A DNA stretch of 64,000 bases from Tetragonia tetragonoides (Eukaryota > Streptophyta > Magnoliopsida > Caryophyllales > Aizoaceae): contig CM076140.1 of the NCBI GenBank assembly GCA_038025085.1, forward strand, positions 37,199,501 through 37,263,500, given 5' to 3'. Position 1 is the stretch's first letter; every line of letters begins with the position of its first letter. Position numbers and translations under genes: made by a program. This document shows positions 34,786-46,954 of the stretch, piece by piece. The notes under the pieces are model-generated. The model saw only the letters and a program-made list of their open reading frames with translations, made no database searches and was not told where the DNA came from.

Positions 34786-35565
34786 TCAAAAGATGACTCA
34801 CCCATCTCAGGCCAAAAGGGGACTCGCCGAACCACTCAGCTCTCAGGGGGTGCTGTCCCAGGTTGAGCACTCGCCCATCTTAGGACAAAAGGGGACTCGC
34901 CCAACTACTCAGCTCTCAGGGGGTGTTGTCCCAGGTTGAGCACTCGCCCATCTAGGCCAAAAGGGGACTCGCCCAACTATCCAGCTCTCAGGGAGGTGCT
35001 GTCTCAGGTTGAGCACTCGCCCATCTCAGGCCAAAGAGGACTCGCCCAACCACTCAGCTCTCAAGGGGTGCGGTCCCAGGTTGAACACTCGCCCATCTCA
35101 GGCCAAAAGGGGACTCGCCCAACCATCCATCTCTCATGGAGGTGCTGTCTCAGGTTGAGCACTCGCCCATCTCAGGCCAAAGAGGATTTGCCCAACCACT
35201 CAGCTCTCAGGGAGGTGTTGTCTCAGGTTGAGCACTCGCCCATCTCAGGCCAAAGAGGACTCGCCCAACCACTCAGCTCTCAGAGAGGTGCTGTCTCAGG
35301 TTGAGCACTCGCCCATCTCAGGCCAAAGAGGACTCGCCCAACCACTCAGCTCTCAGAGAGGTGCTGTCTCAGGTTGAGCACTCGCCCATCTAAGGCCAAA
35401 GAGGACTCGCCCAACCATCCAGCTCTCAGGGAGGTTCTGTCTCAGGTTGAGCACTCGCCCATCTCAGGCCAAAGAGGACTCGCCCCACCACTCATCTCTC
35501 AGGGGGTGCTGTCCCAGGTTGAGCACTCGCCCATCTCAGGCCAAGAAGGACTCACCCATGTCTGA
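34786..35565 (+). repeat. Tandem array 3 (about 73 bp x 10-11)
   Basis: Unit GGTTGAGCACTCGCCCATCT, then CAGGCCAAA(A)GGGGACTCGC, CCAACCACTCAGCTCTCAGG, GGGTGCTGTCCCA. Starts fall near 34862, 34936, 35008, 35079, 35154, 35228, 35302, 35374, 35447 and 35519 (71-75 bp apart). Two neighbouring versions, GGGGGTGCTGTCCCAG and GGGAGGTGCTGTCTCAG, alternate in blocks. Confidence 0.95.
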
Positions 35566-35660
35566 GCGCCGCCGGAAGCTGCAGATACGTCCCAACGAGG
35601 TCTCCACATTTTCCTTCTTTCGAATCATGCCAAACTCAGGGTCTTCCTTTGACATAATTC

Positions 35661-35671
35661 GAGGGGCTAAA
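35661..35671 (+). promoter_or_regulatory. Polypurine tract
   Basis: GAGGGGCTAAA directly before the 3' LTR TG. It would prime plus-strand DNA synthesis. Confidence 0.75.
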
Positions 35672-36632
<961 letters not shown>

Positions 36633-36787
36633 AAGAAAATAATCAAATATAGAAAATTTTCAGTTTCTCCCAATTTTTTCCAGTTTCTCCCAATTTTTGC
36701 TAGTTTCTCCCAGTTACCAGTTAGACTTTCCAGTTTCACCAGTTTTGCCCAATTTCTCCCAATTACCAGTTGAAAAGAACGAGCCCT

Positions 36788-37160
36788 AACTCTAGTTGTA
36801 ATAGATAACAAATTGATACAAACTAATGGGAGAGCCCAACCCCAAAAGCTAGCTCAAAGGGTGGGAGAACCCATAAGTCTAAATAAACCCCACATCAATC
36901 CCCCATAATACCGATGTGGGACTCAAGTCTCATACCTTGCAATTGGACCCCACATCAATCCCCCATAATACCGATGTGGGACTCAAGTTCCATACCTTGC
37001 AATTGGACCATATCAATCCACTACGCTCCGTAGCCCAGGCACACGCGGGCTGGCTGTGTGCTAGACTTTTCTATCCCTGGGCGAACATTGCCATACCGAT
37101 GTCACCACCCATGGTGCGAAGACATGGAGGAGTGGTGGTTAGCTCTGATACCAATTGATA
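36788..37160 (-). mobile_element. LTR-retroelement scrap with Met-tRNA-type PBS
   Basis: On the minus strand, TTGGTATCAGAGCTAACC (near 37155-37138) is the usual plant PBS complementary to initiator Met tRNA. It is followed by short internal DNA with a repeated unit, CCCACATCGGTATTATGGGGG (two copies about 60 bp apart, near 36900 and 36960). No coding sense, so TRIM-like or a deletion remnant. LTR limits are not clear. Confidence 0.5.
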
Positions 37161-37639
37161 CACACTCCTTATAAACGTGAGACGCAAAGAGAGAAAATTA
37201 TTGGGAACCTAATTGCCTACTTAGGAAACAAATATCATTTTCTTTACTTGAAAAATAAGATTTTCATAAAGGAGGATAGAAGATTTTCATAAAGGAGGAT
37301 AAATATCTTCATCATATAAAGCACATATATTAAATTCAGTTTTATGAAGAAAATAAAATAAATATCTTTAAAGAGAATATTTTCTTCTTAGTTAAAATCA
37401 TATAGCCAAAATAGAGAAGCAAATATATTTCAAGGAAATCTCTTTATGTATAAAATCTTTGGCAAAATAAAATATTGAGAGAGTAAATTTCAAATTGTGA
37501 ACTCATATTTTATCTCAGTAATGAACGTGTTAATATATGTGTAAAAGTAACGTTCCATTGAACACTAAAGTTTTGAAGGATCGTTCCTAACCACAAAGAC
37601 TCTTTCAAACATTTATTTGATCATTGTTTTATAAATATA
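37161..37639. other. AT-rich stretch, nothing recognised
   Basis: Contains a short direct repeat (AGATTTTCATAAAGGAGGATA twice at about 37258 and 37282). It may include the LTR of the element to the left. No gene. Confidence 0.4.
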
Positions 37640-39705
37640 TTTAGTGTGTGCCCCATGCGATGCACGGGTGAAGTTTTCTTTCGGCTAAGCGTTTTATAAA
37701 CTTTCAAAAAGCGTTCAATGAGCTTTGTAATTAAAGTATTGAATGGTGTTTTGTACTTCATTTGCATCTTATAAACTTGATAATCATAATATGATATTGT
37801 TTTTTTTTTGTTCATATCATATTATTTAAGTTCTGTTTTTTTTTTAGATTGTACTTTTCATTTTTGTCTTAATTATTTGTTTTTTTCATTTTACTTAGGG
37901 AGGGGGGAATAAGGTTGACACATTGGTACTCAACTTTTGATCACTCTTTTGAAGACTCATGCTCATTGTATTATAGTATATATATTTACATATATCGATT
38001 TTGATTTGGTAACTTTTTGGTGTTAAATTTTTTGGAAATTGAGAATAATACTCGAATTTCAATATATAAACTAATTTTTATAGTCCATATAAGATGAGTA
38101 AACTACTCACTCGATATATTAAGCATGACCCGCGTATTAGTAATTCATAAGAGTTTATGCTACTGTGCCAAGTTCTCAACTTCAGTATGATTAATGACCA
38201 ACCAAAGTATTTTCAACCACCTTAAATCGATTACTCTTTTTTTTCGTTTGTATCTATGTCATTGTTTCACTTTTTAAAATTTGGATCTCATTGTTATGTC
38301 ATGTGGCTTATGAGTTGAGTTTATGATATTAGTTGCAGAATCCAAAAAAAGGATGTACAACAACAGTTTAGAATAGTCATATAAATGGACTAAAAATAAC
38401 ATAAGATCAAATCATTAAAAATAAAAGAAAAAAACACTAATCTAATCCTAGTAGTACTTAACATCAAAAAGAGTAAATAAGGAAAGATTAGGCGCATATC
38501 AAAAAAAGAAGGAAATCAACAGCCATCAGAATGTTTGGCAATTACATTGCACCATATTTTCTTAGACAATTAGAACGATTTATACTCATGAGAAATAGTA
38601 GGGTCTGTTGGGGCATAAATTCAATAGTACGGAACTTAAGTACGAGAAGTAAAACAAGAACAATAATAAAAACACAAGATTTACGTGGAAAACCCTCAGT
38701 GTGAGAGTAAAAAACCACGGGCGACGACGAGCCAGAAAAATCCACTAGTAATCAAGAAAGAGTACAAAGGATCCTCTATGGAGATGGACGATGTAGAGAA
38801 GTTACAGTTTTTCTCAAGGGGCACTCTCTCTCTAGATATGAATACAATAGAATTGGAGATCGGTGGATACAAGGTTAGGGTTAAATTAAATAACCTTACA
38901 GAAAATAACCAAGCAACAGCCAAAAAAAGAGTCCACGCAAAACTTAACTAATTGAATTAGGAGAGCGCGTCTCCGTATGCGGCAAGGAACCAATCAGCGA
39001 AACAAGAGACATGGACATGCAAATATACATGACCACGTCATGTCTACACCTGGTGAAAACTCACCAAACCAACGCAAAGGCACAGTAGGCATATTAGAGC
39101 ATTGCCTTTCATTAATTGCCTTTGGCCTACAATAGTAGAATTTCTCCACTAGTAAGCTGCTAATCCAAGTTATGAGGATTTGGGTCACCAAACCCAACAA
39201 GGTCCTCACCATTGGTAGATTCCTCCAATTACTAATGACCTCTCAAAATAGGTGAACAATAACTCTCGAGATAGTGCAACTGCATCACAAGTATACAACA
39301 TTGTGAACAATAAACTTACCAAAAGTGACGAAAATCCAGTCGCATCAAATCTTGAAAATAAAGTATCATGATGAAACTATCATCCATATTTTGTTTGTTT
39401 CATGATGAAACTATTTTGTTTGATGATCTCTAATAGAACCGTTTACCTTCAATCCTAACCACCTTTCAGAATTTCTCTCCATCTTCCCCTTGCTTGGTGA
39501 TCTGAATCTATGACCGACAGTTAGCAACACCAAATTGCAATTTCATGAAGGGTTGATCATCAGATGACACATAAAAATGCGTAATTTATATTTTTGGTGG
39601 TAAATTAAAACTGAAATTTGGGAATTAGTTGTAGATGAATTGAAAATATGAATTCGTCCTTTCATGCAGCGTATAACATGTGTCACGTTACCAGCGATTT
39701 TACCC

Positions 39706-39710
<5 letters not shown>
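37640..39710 (-). mobile_element. Helitron-like element, minus strand (left of a head-to-head pair)
   Basis: On the minus strand the 3' end has a hairpin CCCGTGCATCGCATGGG followed by GCACACACTAA (CTAA fits CTRR) at 37640. The base after it is A instead of the usual T. The 5' end would lie beside the (TA)n run at 39711, where ACGTGACACATG matches the right-hand partner. A solo LTR (38606-39199) is nested inside. No Rep/helicase gene, so non-autonomous. The exact 5' TC end is not clear. Confidence 0.5.
38606..39199 (-). mobile_element. Solo LTR of a copia-type element (594 bp)
   Basis: Starts TGTTGGGGC and ends ACCCAACA (terminal inverted TGTTGGG/CCCAACA). The flanks GGGTC and AGGTC differ by one base, a near 5-bp TSD. 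Carries the GATTTACGTGGAAAACCC motif shared with the copia LTR at 61.9 kb. There is no internal region on either side, so it arose by LTR-LTR recombination. Confidence 0.75.
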
Positions 39711-39751
<41 letters not shown>

Positions 39752-39766
39752 GCTGGTAACGTGACA
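39681..39766. repeat. 16-bp perfect inverted repeat around a (TA)19 run
   Basis: TGTCACGTTACCAGCG at 39681-39696 and its exact complement CGCTGGTAACGTGACA at 39751-39766. The spacer includes TA repeats 39711-39748. It marks the meeting point of the two Helitron-like 5' ends. Confidence 0.9.
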
Positions 39767-40681
39767 TGTGTCACATATTGATTGGTTATTCTTTGTTTTT
39801 CTTTTTTTCTTTTTTTTTGTTTTTATTAGAGAGAATAATGAGTTGTGATAAATAAATATCCTATAATAATTGTTAAAGACTATTCATATATCTTATTCAA
39901 TACAATGGGTATAATATACAACTTTCACGTTTTCAATTGTTAACTAATTAGGCCATGTAAGGAGGTTAGATTTGACTATTAGTTGTCTACAATAAATCCT
40001 ATTTGCATTCAATAATAAAATAAACTTCTAATGTTTTTGGTGATAAATAAATTTCTAATTAGGTGTAGATGATGAATATTTGTAGGAATAGATGCACATA
40101 ATATAATAAGTGTTAAAAACTTTTTACGGGAGAAATATAATGAATGAAACATAGTTGTGGGTATAAGCGCAGGTAACTACAAGTCTCACATCTTGATAAA
40201 TTTTTGTTTTTTTTAAGATGGTGAGTACGTCCTCAAATTATTTTAATTTCCATTCGAAACAAAGTTAGGCTTTCAACATTCAAATTATAATTAACGAAAC
40301 ACACATTAAGGAACAATCGGATCGGATCAAACTGGTTGAGGGTATAATCACCAGCTTGACATGTGACTAAAATTTTTAATGATAATACCAATCAAGTAAT
40401 GTGACAATCAGGGTCACATGTAGAGTGATAGTTTGTTAAGTTATATTTGAGGTATAATGGCTAGTCAGGTGATCAGTAATAGATATTACTATTTTACTAT
40501 TTTCACAGGTAAGTGATAGAATGTTTTGGAGATAAGTCAATTACTTTGGACACGTATAATATTTTAACCATTACCATTTAATTCAAAAAATATTTTTATT
40601 TAAAAAAAAAAAAACTATCTAACCATTTTAAAAATATAGTAGTAAAAGGATAGTCCGTGCATAGCACGGGTAATCTCCTAG
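39711..40681 (+). mobile_element. Helitron-like element, plus strand (right of a head-to-head pair)
   Basis: The 3' end is textbook: hairpin CCGTGCATAGCACGG at 40655-40669, eight bases, then CTAG at 40678-40681, then the host T. The 5' side starts at or after the (TA)n run and carries CGCTGGTAACGTGACATGTG, the mirror of the left partner. No coding sense. The 5' end is approximate. Confidence 0.6.
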
Positions 40682-40950
40682 TATTTGATAAAACTTCAAT
40701 GGAAATTAGTCGTCGAACGTTGAGGTGGGTATTGTGCTTCATGGAGTCTCTGTAACTAAACGCCTTCGTCAAGATGGAACATTGGAAGGGGAAGGGGTAT
40801 AGTGATGGCTGTCAATTGGATTCTGGTGTTTGATCTGAAAAATAGGAGAGAAACGAATGGATATGCGTTACTTTTCATCTTCTTTTTTTTTTATTAAAGT
40901 AAATATCGTCATTTTTTTTCCTCTTTTGGTAAAATGATGAATATCAAGAA
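40682..40950. other. Spacer between Helitron 3' end and MULE left end
   Basis: About 270 bp with no recognised gene. Confidence 0.4.
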
Positions 40951-41210
40951 TTTTTTGCTTGGAAGCACTTTATAAAGTATCTGGCTTGTGTTGAAGTACC
41001 TTATAAAAATTTTGTTTCGTGGAAGCTCCTTTTGTAATAAAATCACTCCATTTATAACTTTTCGGTCACTTAACCACCCAAACTCACTTTAACAGACCAA
41101 AATACCCTCCCATGTATCACTCACGTGCCCTACTAATGATTAATAACCAACCATCTTTAATTTTCCACCCCTCCCCCTCTTTATTTCGTTTCCCTCTTCT
41201 TTTGAAAACT
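40951..41210. repeat. MULE left terminal inverted repeat
   Basis: Inverted match to 55690-55955, with scattered substitutions and small indels. The far end is CT-rich and its limit is not sharp. Confidence 0.85.
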
Positions 41211-41813
41211 TCTCTCTCTCTATTGCTCTTGACCCTAAGGACAAAGCTCCATTGTTGTCACAGATTCATTTCACATCCATGTAGACCTGGCAATACTGAC
41301 CCGGACCCGATAACCCGACCCGAATAACCTGAGTCGTGACCCGATTCAACCCGAATAGCAAGACCCGAAATTGAACCGAAAATCCGAAACAACCGGATCC
41401 AAACCGAATCGACCCGAAATTAGCAGACCCGATGTGACTGTACCCGAATCTGATCCAAACCGAAACCGATCCAATCCGAATAACCCGAAGGGACCCGAAC
41501 CGAACAAAACCCGAAATTTATGACCCAAACCAACCCGAACCCGAACCGAAACCGATAATATATAATGTTTATTTATTTATTTATTTTTATTTATTTATTT
41601 TTATTTATTTATTTTTATTTGTTTATTTGTTAGTGTTTTAAAAATAGTAAAATTAAAATCTTTTAAAACATTGTGATTACACTCACCCATTAAAATATTT
41701 ATTTACATAATTAATTTATATATTTGTGGCCCTATAATCAATTTGGATCCTCTACTGTTCTAGTACTTGTGCTGTCCTTTCCTCTCTCTATCTCTCTCCT
41801 CCTACTATTTAAA

Positions 41814-44646
41814 CTAGCTTTTTGACCCGTGCGCTACACGGATGTAACAAAATTATTAATCTTATATAAGTATAAAGTGCCATTTGTATCGATATTTTTC
41901 TGACTTATTTTCCATTAAAATGCACCCATAATCAACTTTAGTTGAGTGGTTTGTAGTAGTTTTAATTGAAAGGAAAAATTGCCAACCAAAAAAATTGAAA
42001 GGAAAAATTGCCAATCAAAAAAATTGAAAGGAAAAACACATATGCAAACATTGCATCTTTGCATTGTGTCATTGTCAAAGTCATACCCCAATGAATAAAT
42101 TTATAATCAATACATAAATTGTAATGCAAGAAGCCAAGAATTGGAAGACATAAACTTTCAAAGGGTAAGCATTTATTACTCCATCTCTCCAAGACAATAC
42201 TTTAACAATGAATAACTATAATTCTACAACTATAAAATTTATAGAAATGTGATACTTTGAAAATATAATTATAAATGGATCTAATAATAGTATTTTTAAT
42301 TTGCAAAACATTATAGTTTCTCTTAAATTAATGGTCAAAGCTTGTATACTTTAACCTCAATAAGTCAAATGAAAAGAAGAATTAGGAACGGTGGGAGTAA
42401 TATTTTACATAAATTCAGTTATAAAGTTCATTTTATAATGACTTTTATTGTGGTCTGACTGGTTGTCTTTTGCTCACCTCTAAATCAGAATGATGTTAGT
42501 TTGGGAGATAGTATTCTTTGTATATCATATAAATAACAAATAAGGGTCAAGATCTCTCAACAAAACTGACATTTGATATTTCAAAAAACCTTTATATTCT
42601 AAATGGCGCAACATTATGAAAATGAGAAGGAAAGAAACTACAGTATATTTCTCCTGTCCTTATAATACAACATCTATAAGCAACACAATTTTCCTTTGTC
42701 ATTATTCTTGTTTTTCAACGACCAGGTAAACATCCAACTCGCCATGAATCATCAAGTATAGATATCCCTTGAGCTTTGTAATGAAGTGTAACATTCACAC
42801 CTCATTCAGCAATGATTGTGTTCACCCAATTTTGTTAAGCATATTATTTGATCCTATTCATTAACTTGTAGTTGATATAAACCTGAAACAGATAACATAA
42901 TCATTGGTGAAACTTGAAGTAGTGACCAAGAACTATCCAAGAGGACACTGCACGCAGTACCAATATAAAACTGAATTTTTCTCCATTTTGAAGAAATAAC
43001 ATATTTACAATTCCAAAATACTGGTGAAAAGCTTACCCAAAGAAATTACGAAAAATTACTCGTCATTTGATATTCTGTACTCTATATTTTTAAAGAGAGA
43101 TAACCACAACCTGAATTAGCGCTACCACTTGGAGCAGATCTACAAATTCAGTTACGCAACAGTACTAACATGAAAGAAGACAATGAGGAAAAAAACGATT
43201 CAAAACTCTCATAAATTATTTAGATATAGAAACTATAATACAATTGAAAGTAAGAAACTTCAATATATAATTGAAGGACTAAGAGTGAGCAATTTATCCT
43301 CAAATTCACTTTGATGATGACTCTTTTCAAGTTCAAAGTCGTTAGATCAAACTCAAAGTTAATAAATAACGACTTTTAAACTTTGAACTTTGAACTTGAT
43401 AGCATTTGATGAACCATTCAATAATATCAATGGAGGACATATTTTAGGCAAGTTAATAAAAAAATTCAAACAAATTATTAAGAAAATACTATGGAATTGC
43501 ATGTACTTACTAGTAGAAGTATAGAGCGCACAAACAAATTGGCTCATTGTCCATACCTTCAACTTTAGTTTTCTGTGACAAACCTTCATACATAAAGGAG
43601 TTGCAGTAAGTATTAACACAAAGGATCATTTACTAAAATTAAAGGGAACTAAAATATCTAAGTTTGTCTAATAAATAAATGAAAAGTCAAATTTTGTAGA
43701 AAAAAATATAATTAGATCATGTTTATTTATTGATTTGTTGTGACTTGAACCGATAAACAAACCCAACCACAGTAAAGGGAGAGAAAATCAAGGGGTTACA
43801 AAAGAAATTTGTAAAATCCCCTAACAAAAATCTTGAAACATTAGAGTTTTAGATAAAAGAAGAAAAGAGTCATATATGATTCATGTGCTTGCTAATTGCT
43901 CACAAAAATTGAACATCAAAACCTTCATAATTTTTATCCTCACCAGTCAATGAAAACATAGGAGCTCCAACAAAATATGACTAAAATGTACCTTTGAAAA
44001 CCATCGAACTCGTCCAACATTGATTTCTCTCAAATTTGCCAATTTGATCCCCTATATTTACCCATCAAACAACAATCAATACATTATTCAGAATCCATAT
44101 AGACAAACAAAATGAAAAATATTATGAGAATTCTACATAGTATATCTGATGATAAGAACTTAGAAACTCATACATAAAATTTCCATTTGTCACCTCCAAT
44201 ATGACCTGCAAAAGAACTATTTTATTTTTCACTACTCCATGTATAATTAGTCAAAAACTTAGATAAGAAAATTCAAATCATCTACCTCTTCTAAGCACCT
44301 CTTCATATCTAATACATCCAACCACCTTTATGCTTCTAAACAACATGTTTTCCAGTTAAAGTTTCAGTGAAGAGGCAAGAAAATAGAGGAGAGCATATCA
44401 TGTAAGATAAAACAGAGTTGGACTCAAGATACTATATCGATAACATTTGAAATAAAAAAACATTCAATGATATCAATTGAGGCCATAATCAAGGAAAATA
44501 ATTCATAAAAATAAAAAATAAAAGCTTTCAAACAAATTATTAAGAAAATACTAAGGAATATTTTTTTTGTGATAATTGTGGAATTAAAAATATAACTTCA
44601 AAAATAGCTTTGTTGGGAACCAAGGAGGTTAACTTCACGCAGATCT

Positions 44647-44688
<42 letters not shown>

Positions 44689-45408
44689 AAAAGAGAGATT
44701 AACTTCACACATGAGTAGAATTTGGAGCAATACAGGAATAACAAATTATGAGCTTAGTTGAGTATTTCTAGGAAATAATTGACATTTGTTAATTGTTTGA
44801 TCAAATTGGGAGTTTAGTTGAATTTTTAAGCGCAGGAGCAAAAGGCTGGGAGAAAATTATGGATTTGTTATGTGAAAATTTGAAAAGAGCTTATCTTTTA
44901 TTCTTTATTTTCGATCAATTGAGTTTTTTTCACTCTATTCCTTTGTAATTCATTTATACTTTTTTTGATTGCCAAAGTATCTCAACGTTAGTTACTGAGA
45001 AATTGACATTGTTGCAACTTCCTAATTTTACTCCATTAGTTACTGGTTTAGGCTTTTTTTTTTTGAGAAAAAATGCTTAAGATCAAACGTGGTGTATGGA
45101 GTATTGTTTTTCATTGTAATTTGTTTATTTATGCTTTTGTAATTAAAAGTTAGTTAGTTATCTATTTTTATGAAACTACTAACAAACGTAAGTTTTTTGT
45201 TTGTTTGTTTGTTTGTTTTTTTCAAATTCTGTTGTTTTTTTTTTTTTTAATTTTTCTTTAATGACACATGGCCAAACTCATAAGGAAATGACACGTGTCC
45301 AAATTCATAAGCAAGTGACATGTGGTCAAATTCATAAAAAATTGACACATGGCTAATCTATTTTCTCTCTCTGGCAGCTTCTTTAGTATTAGTATATAGA
45401 TAGATAGA
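41814..45408 (-). mobile_element. Non-autonomous Helitron (3.6 kb), minus strand
   Basis: On the minus strand the 5' end is A|TCTATCTATCTATATACTAA at 45408 and the 3' end is hairpin CCGTGTAGCGCACGG, eight to nine bases, CTAG|T, ending at 41814. Insertion between A and T, with no TSD, is as Helitrons do. The inside is AT-rich with no Rep/helicase and no recognised captured gene; it holds an A37 run near 44650. The 5' 150 bp has four imperfect 27-bp repeats of the type TGACACATGG...TTCATAA. Confidence 0.85.
45255..45357. repeat. Four 27-bp repeats near the Helitron 5' end
   Basis: On the plus strand, units read ATGACACATGGCCAAACTCAT, ATGACACGTGTCCAAATTCAT, GTGACATGTGGTCAAATTCAT and TTGACACATGGCTAAT. 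One unit contains the palindrome CACGTG (a G-box core). The same ACATGTGTCA wording stands at the 5' side of the two Helitron-like elements at 39.7 kb. Confidence 0.8.
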
Positions 45409-46042
45409 TTTCAAAAACCCACCCCTCTATCTAATGGTCCAAAAACAACCCCCTCTAATCCAATTATGCATAAATAGAGAACAACACTCTACTGTTATTT
45501 TAATAATAGTAGAGGATCCGAACTGCCCTATAATAGTTGGGGCCTTGAATTGCAGTTACTCCAAAATATTACTCCCTCCGTCCCAATTTAATTTTCTACT
45601 TTGAAATATGTGACTCACAACATTGTGATGAGATGTTAACTGAAACGACGTGCAATCATTATGATTTTGACTTGACTTGTACCCGAACTCAAAATGTAGT
45701 AATGCAATCGAGGAAAATTGTACTAAAACCGAACTTGAAAAAAAATTGTGACTGAAATCTTTCCGACCCCCGAAACAACATGACCCGAATTGACCCGAAC
45801 CCAAATGTACCCGGACCGAACCGACCCGAATCGAGTACAGGGCGTGATAACCCAATTCAACCCGAATCGATATGGCCCAAACCTGATTGACCTGACCCGG
45901 CCCACAACCGAACTAAAAACAACATGAACCGAATCAACCTGAGCCTGAATATACCCGAACCGAAAATATAGATAACCCGAATCAAACCGAACCGAAATGA
46001 CCCGACCCGAACCCGACCCAAATGACCTGTTTGCCAGGTCTA

Positions 46043-46641
46043 CACCCAAGTAATTAATCTTCACCTCAATTTTTCGTTTCCTCTTATTATGTTCTGAATA
46101 TTATTCGGTTTTGTCTTCACTGTTTTTCGTTTTTGTTTGTTCTCCATTTTCGTGAATTAATTTAGGATTTTATTTCCCAAATTGGGTTTTCTTTTGAATT
46201 AGTATAATTTAGGTGTTGTTTTAGTTGTAATGCGAAATTGGGGCATTAATTAACACAAATTTATTTTGATTCCATGATAGAGCATGTCAAATTCGTCCTC
46301 CAGCTACACACTTGAGAGCTAAAGTGTACAAAACTTTACATAGTGAGTGCATTTTAATTCCCACAACACTTAAGCCTTTCTCTTTGCATCAACACTCATT
46401 CTTTTCAACGTTCCCACTTACCCGACAAACTTAGTCGTCTTACGGGCGGCAACCTTAGTCGATCATGAGGGTCGGCAACACTTAGGTGTCGAGGGGGCGT
46501 CAACTTGGCATAGTGTGCGTCCAGAAGGTGTTGTGCCCGGACAAAAGGGGAGCCTGACTTAGTTTCGACGGATTGTGAGCTAAGTGGCAGTGGGGTCGAC
46601 GGGAACTAGAGTGGTGCTTGGTGTCGGCACGTGACAGGTAA
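46043..46641 (+). other. MULE internal DNA: leader side of the GRF gene plus an unassigned GC-richer block
   Basis: 46043-46283 looks like a plant 5' UTR (TTTCGTTTCCTC, TTTTGTCTTCACTG). An ATG at 46284 opens MSNSSSSYTLES before a stop. 46370-46640 is clearly richer in G and C (CGGGCGGCAACCTTAGTCG, GGTGTCGAGGGGGCGTC) and unlike the rest. I do not recognise it; it may be an intron, another insert or a captured fragment. Confidence 0.4.
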
Positions 46642-46664
46642 CCCTAACTTCCTTTGCGAATGTG

Positions 46665-46681
46665 GAGTTCAACCGAGCATT
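46665..46681. repeat. Left TSD of second-family LINE (17 bp, one mismatch)
   Basis: GAGTTCAACCGAGCATT; its partner at 52465-52481 reads GAGTTCAACCGAGTATT. Confidence 0.9.
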
Positions 46682-46954
46682 TTTTTTTTATGGAATGTAA
46701 GATGATTTTATTACTTCCAAAAGGATGTGACAATTACACCGCCTTACTAGCCAAGCTAGTCCCTTACAACTCAGATAACTGAAATCTGAAGAACACTAGT
46801 CTAGTTAGACTAAAAGGTTGTAGATGGGATTCCATTTAGATGGTACCATTTCCCTTTCATGCGAAAGCTCTTTGTTACCATCCAGAATCTTAGTGAGTTC
46901 TACAACCTACTAAGACCTCCTAAGAAAACAAAACATCAATAAAACAACACAGAT

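Larger units (their letters stand above)
41739..45524. mobile_element. MITE with 10-bp TSD, split by a Helitron
   Basis: Flanked by a perfect 10-bp direct repeat GCCCTATAAT (41729-41738 and 45525-45534). Tips: TTTGGATCCTCTACTGTT on the left and AATAGTAGAGGATCCGAAC on the right, inverted. Without the Helitron (41814-45408) it is about 190 bp. The TSD length fits a MULE-type MITE. Confidence 0.8.
41282..46042. mobile_element. hAT-like ACCCGA-rich element holding a MITE and a Helitron
   Basis: Tips TAGACCTGGCAA (41282) and TTGCCAGGTCTA (46042) are perfect inverted repeats of 12 bp. The flanks CATCCATG and CACCCAAG match at 6 of 8. Both rims are filled with ACCCGAACC/ACCCGACCC words, as in the 248-bp relative at 14438. 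Most of its 4.76 kb is the insert at 41739-45524, so the original was about 1 kb. Sits just inside the left MULE arm. Confidence 0.7.

Noticed and set aside
34786..35565. 73-bp direct repeats considered as a CRISPR-like array
   Set aside because: No unique spacers; whole units repeat. They lie inside a plant LTR retrotransposon.
45571..45590. ACTCCCTCCGTCCCAATTTA as one end of a Stowaway-type MITE
   Set aside because: The matching inverted end and TA duplication are not found nearby; perhaps a remnant end only.
46430..46640. rRNA-like appearance of the GC-richer block
   Set aside because: I could not match it to any conserved rRNA segment I know; left as unassigned.
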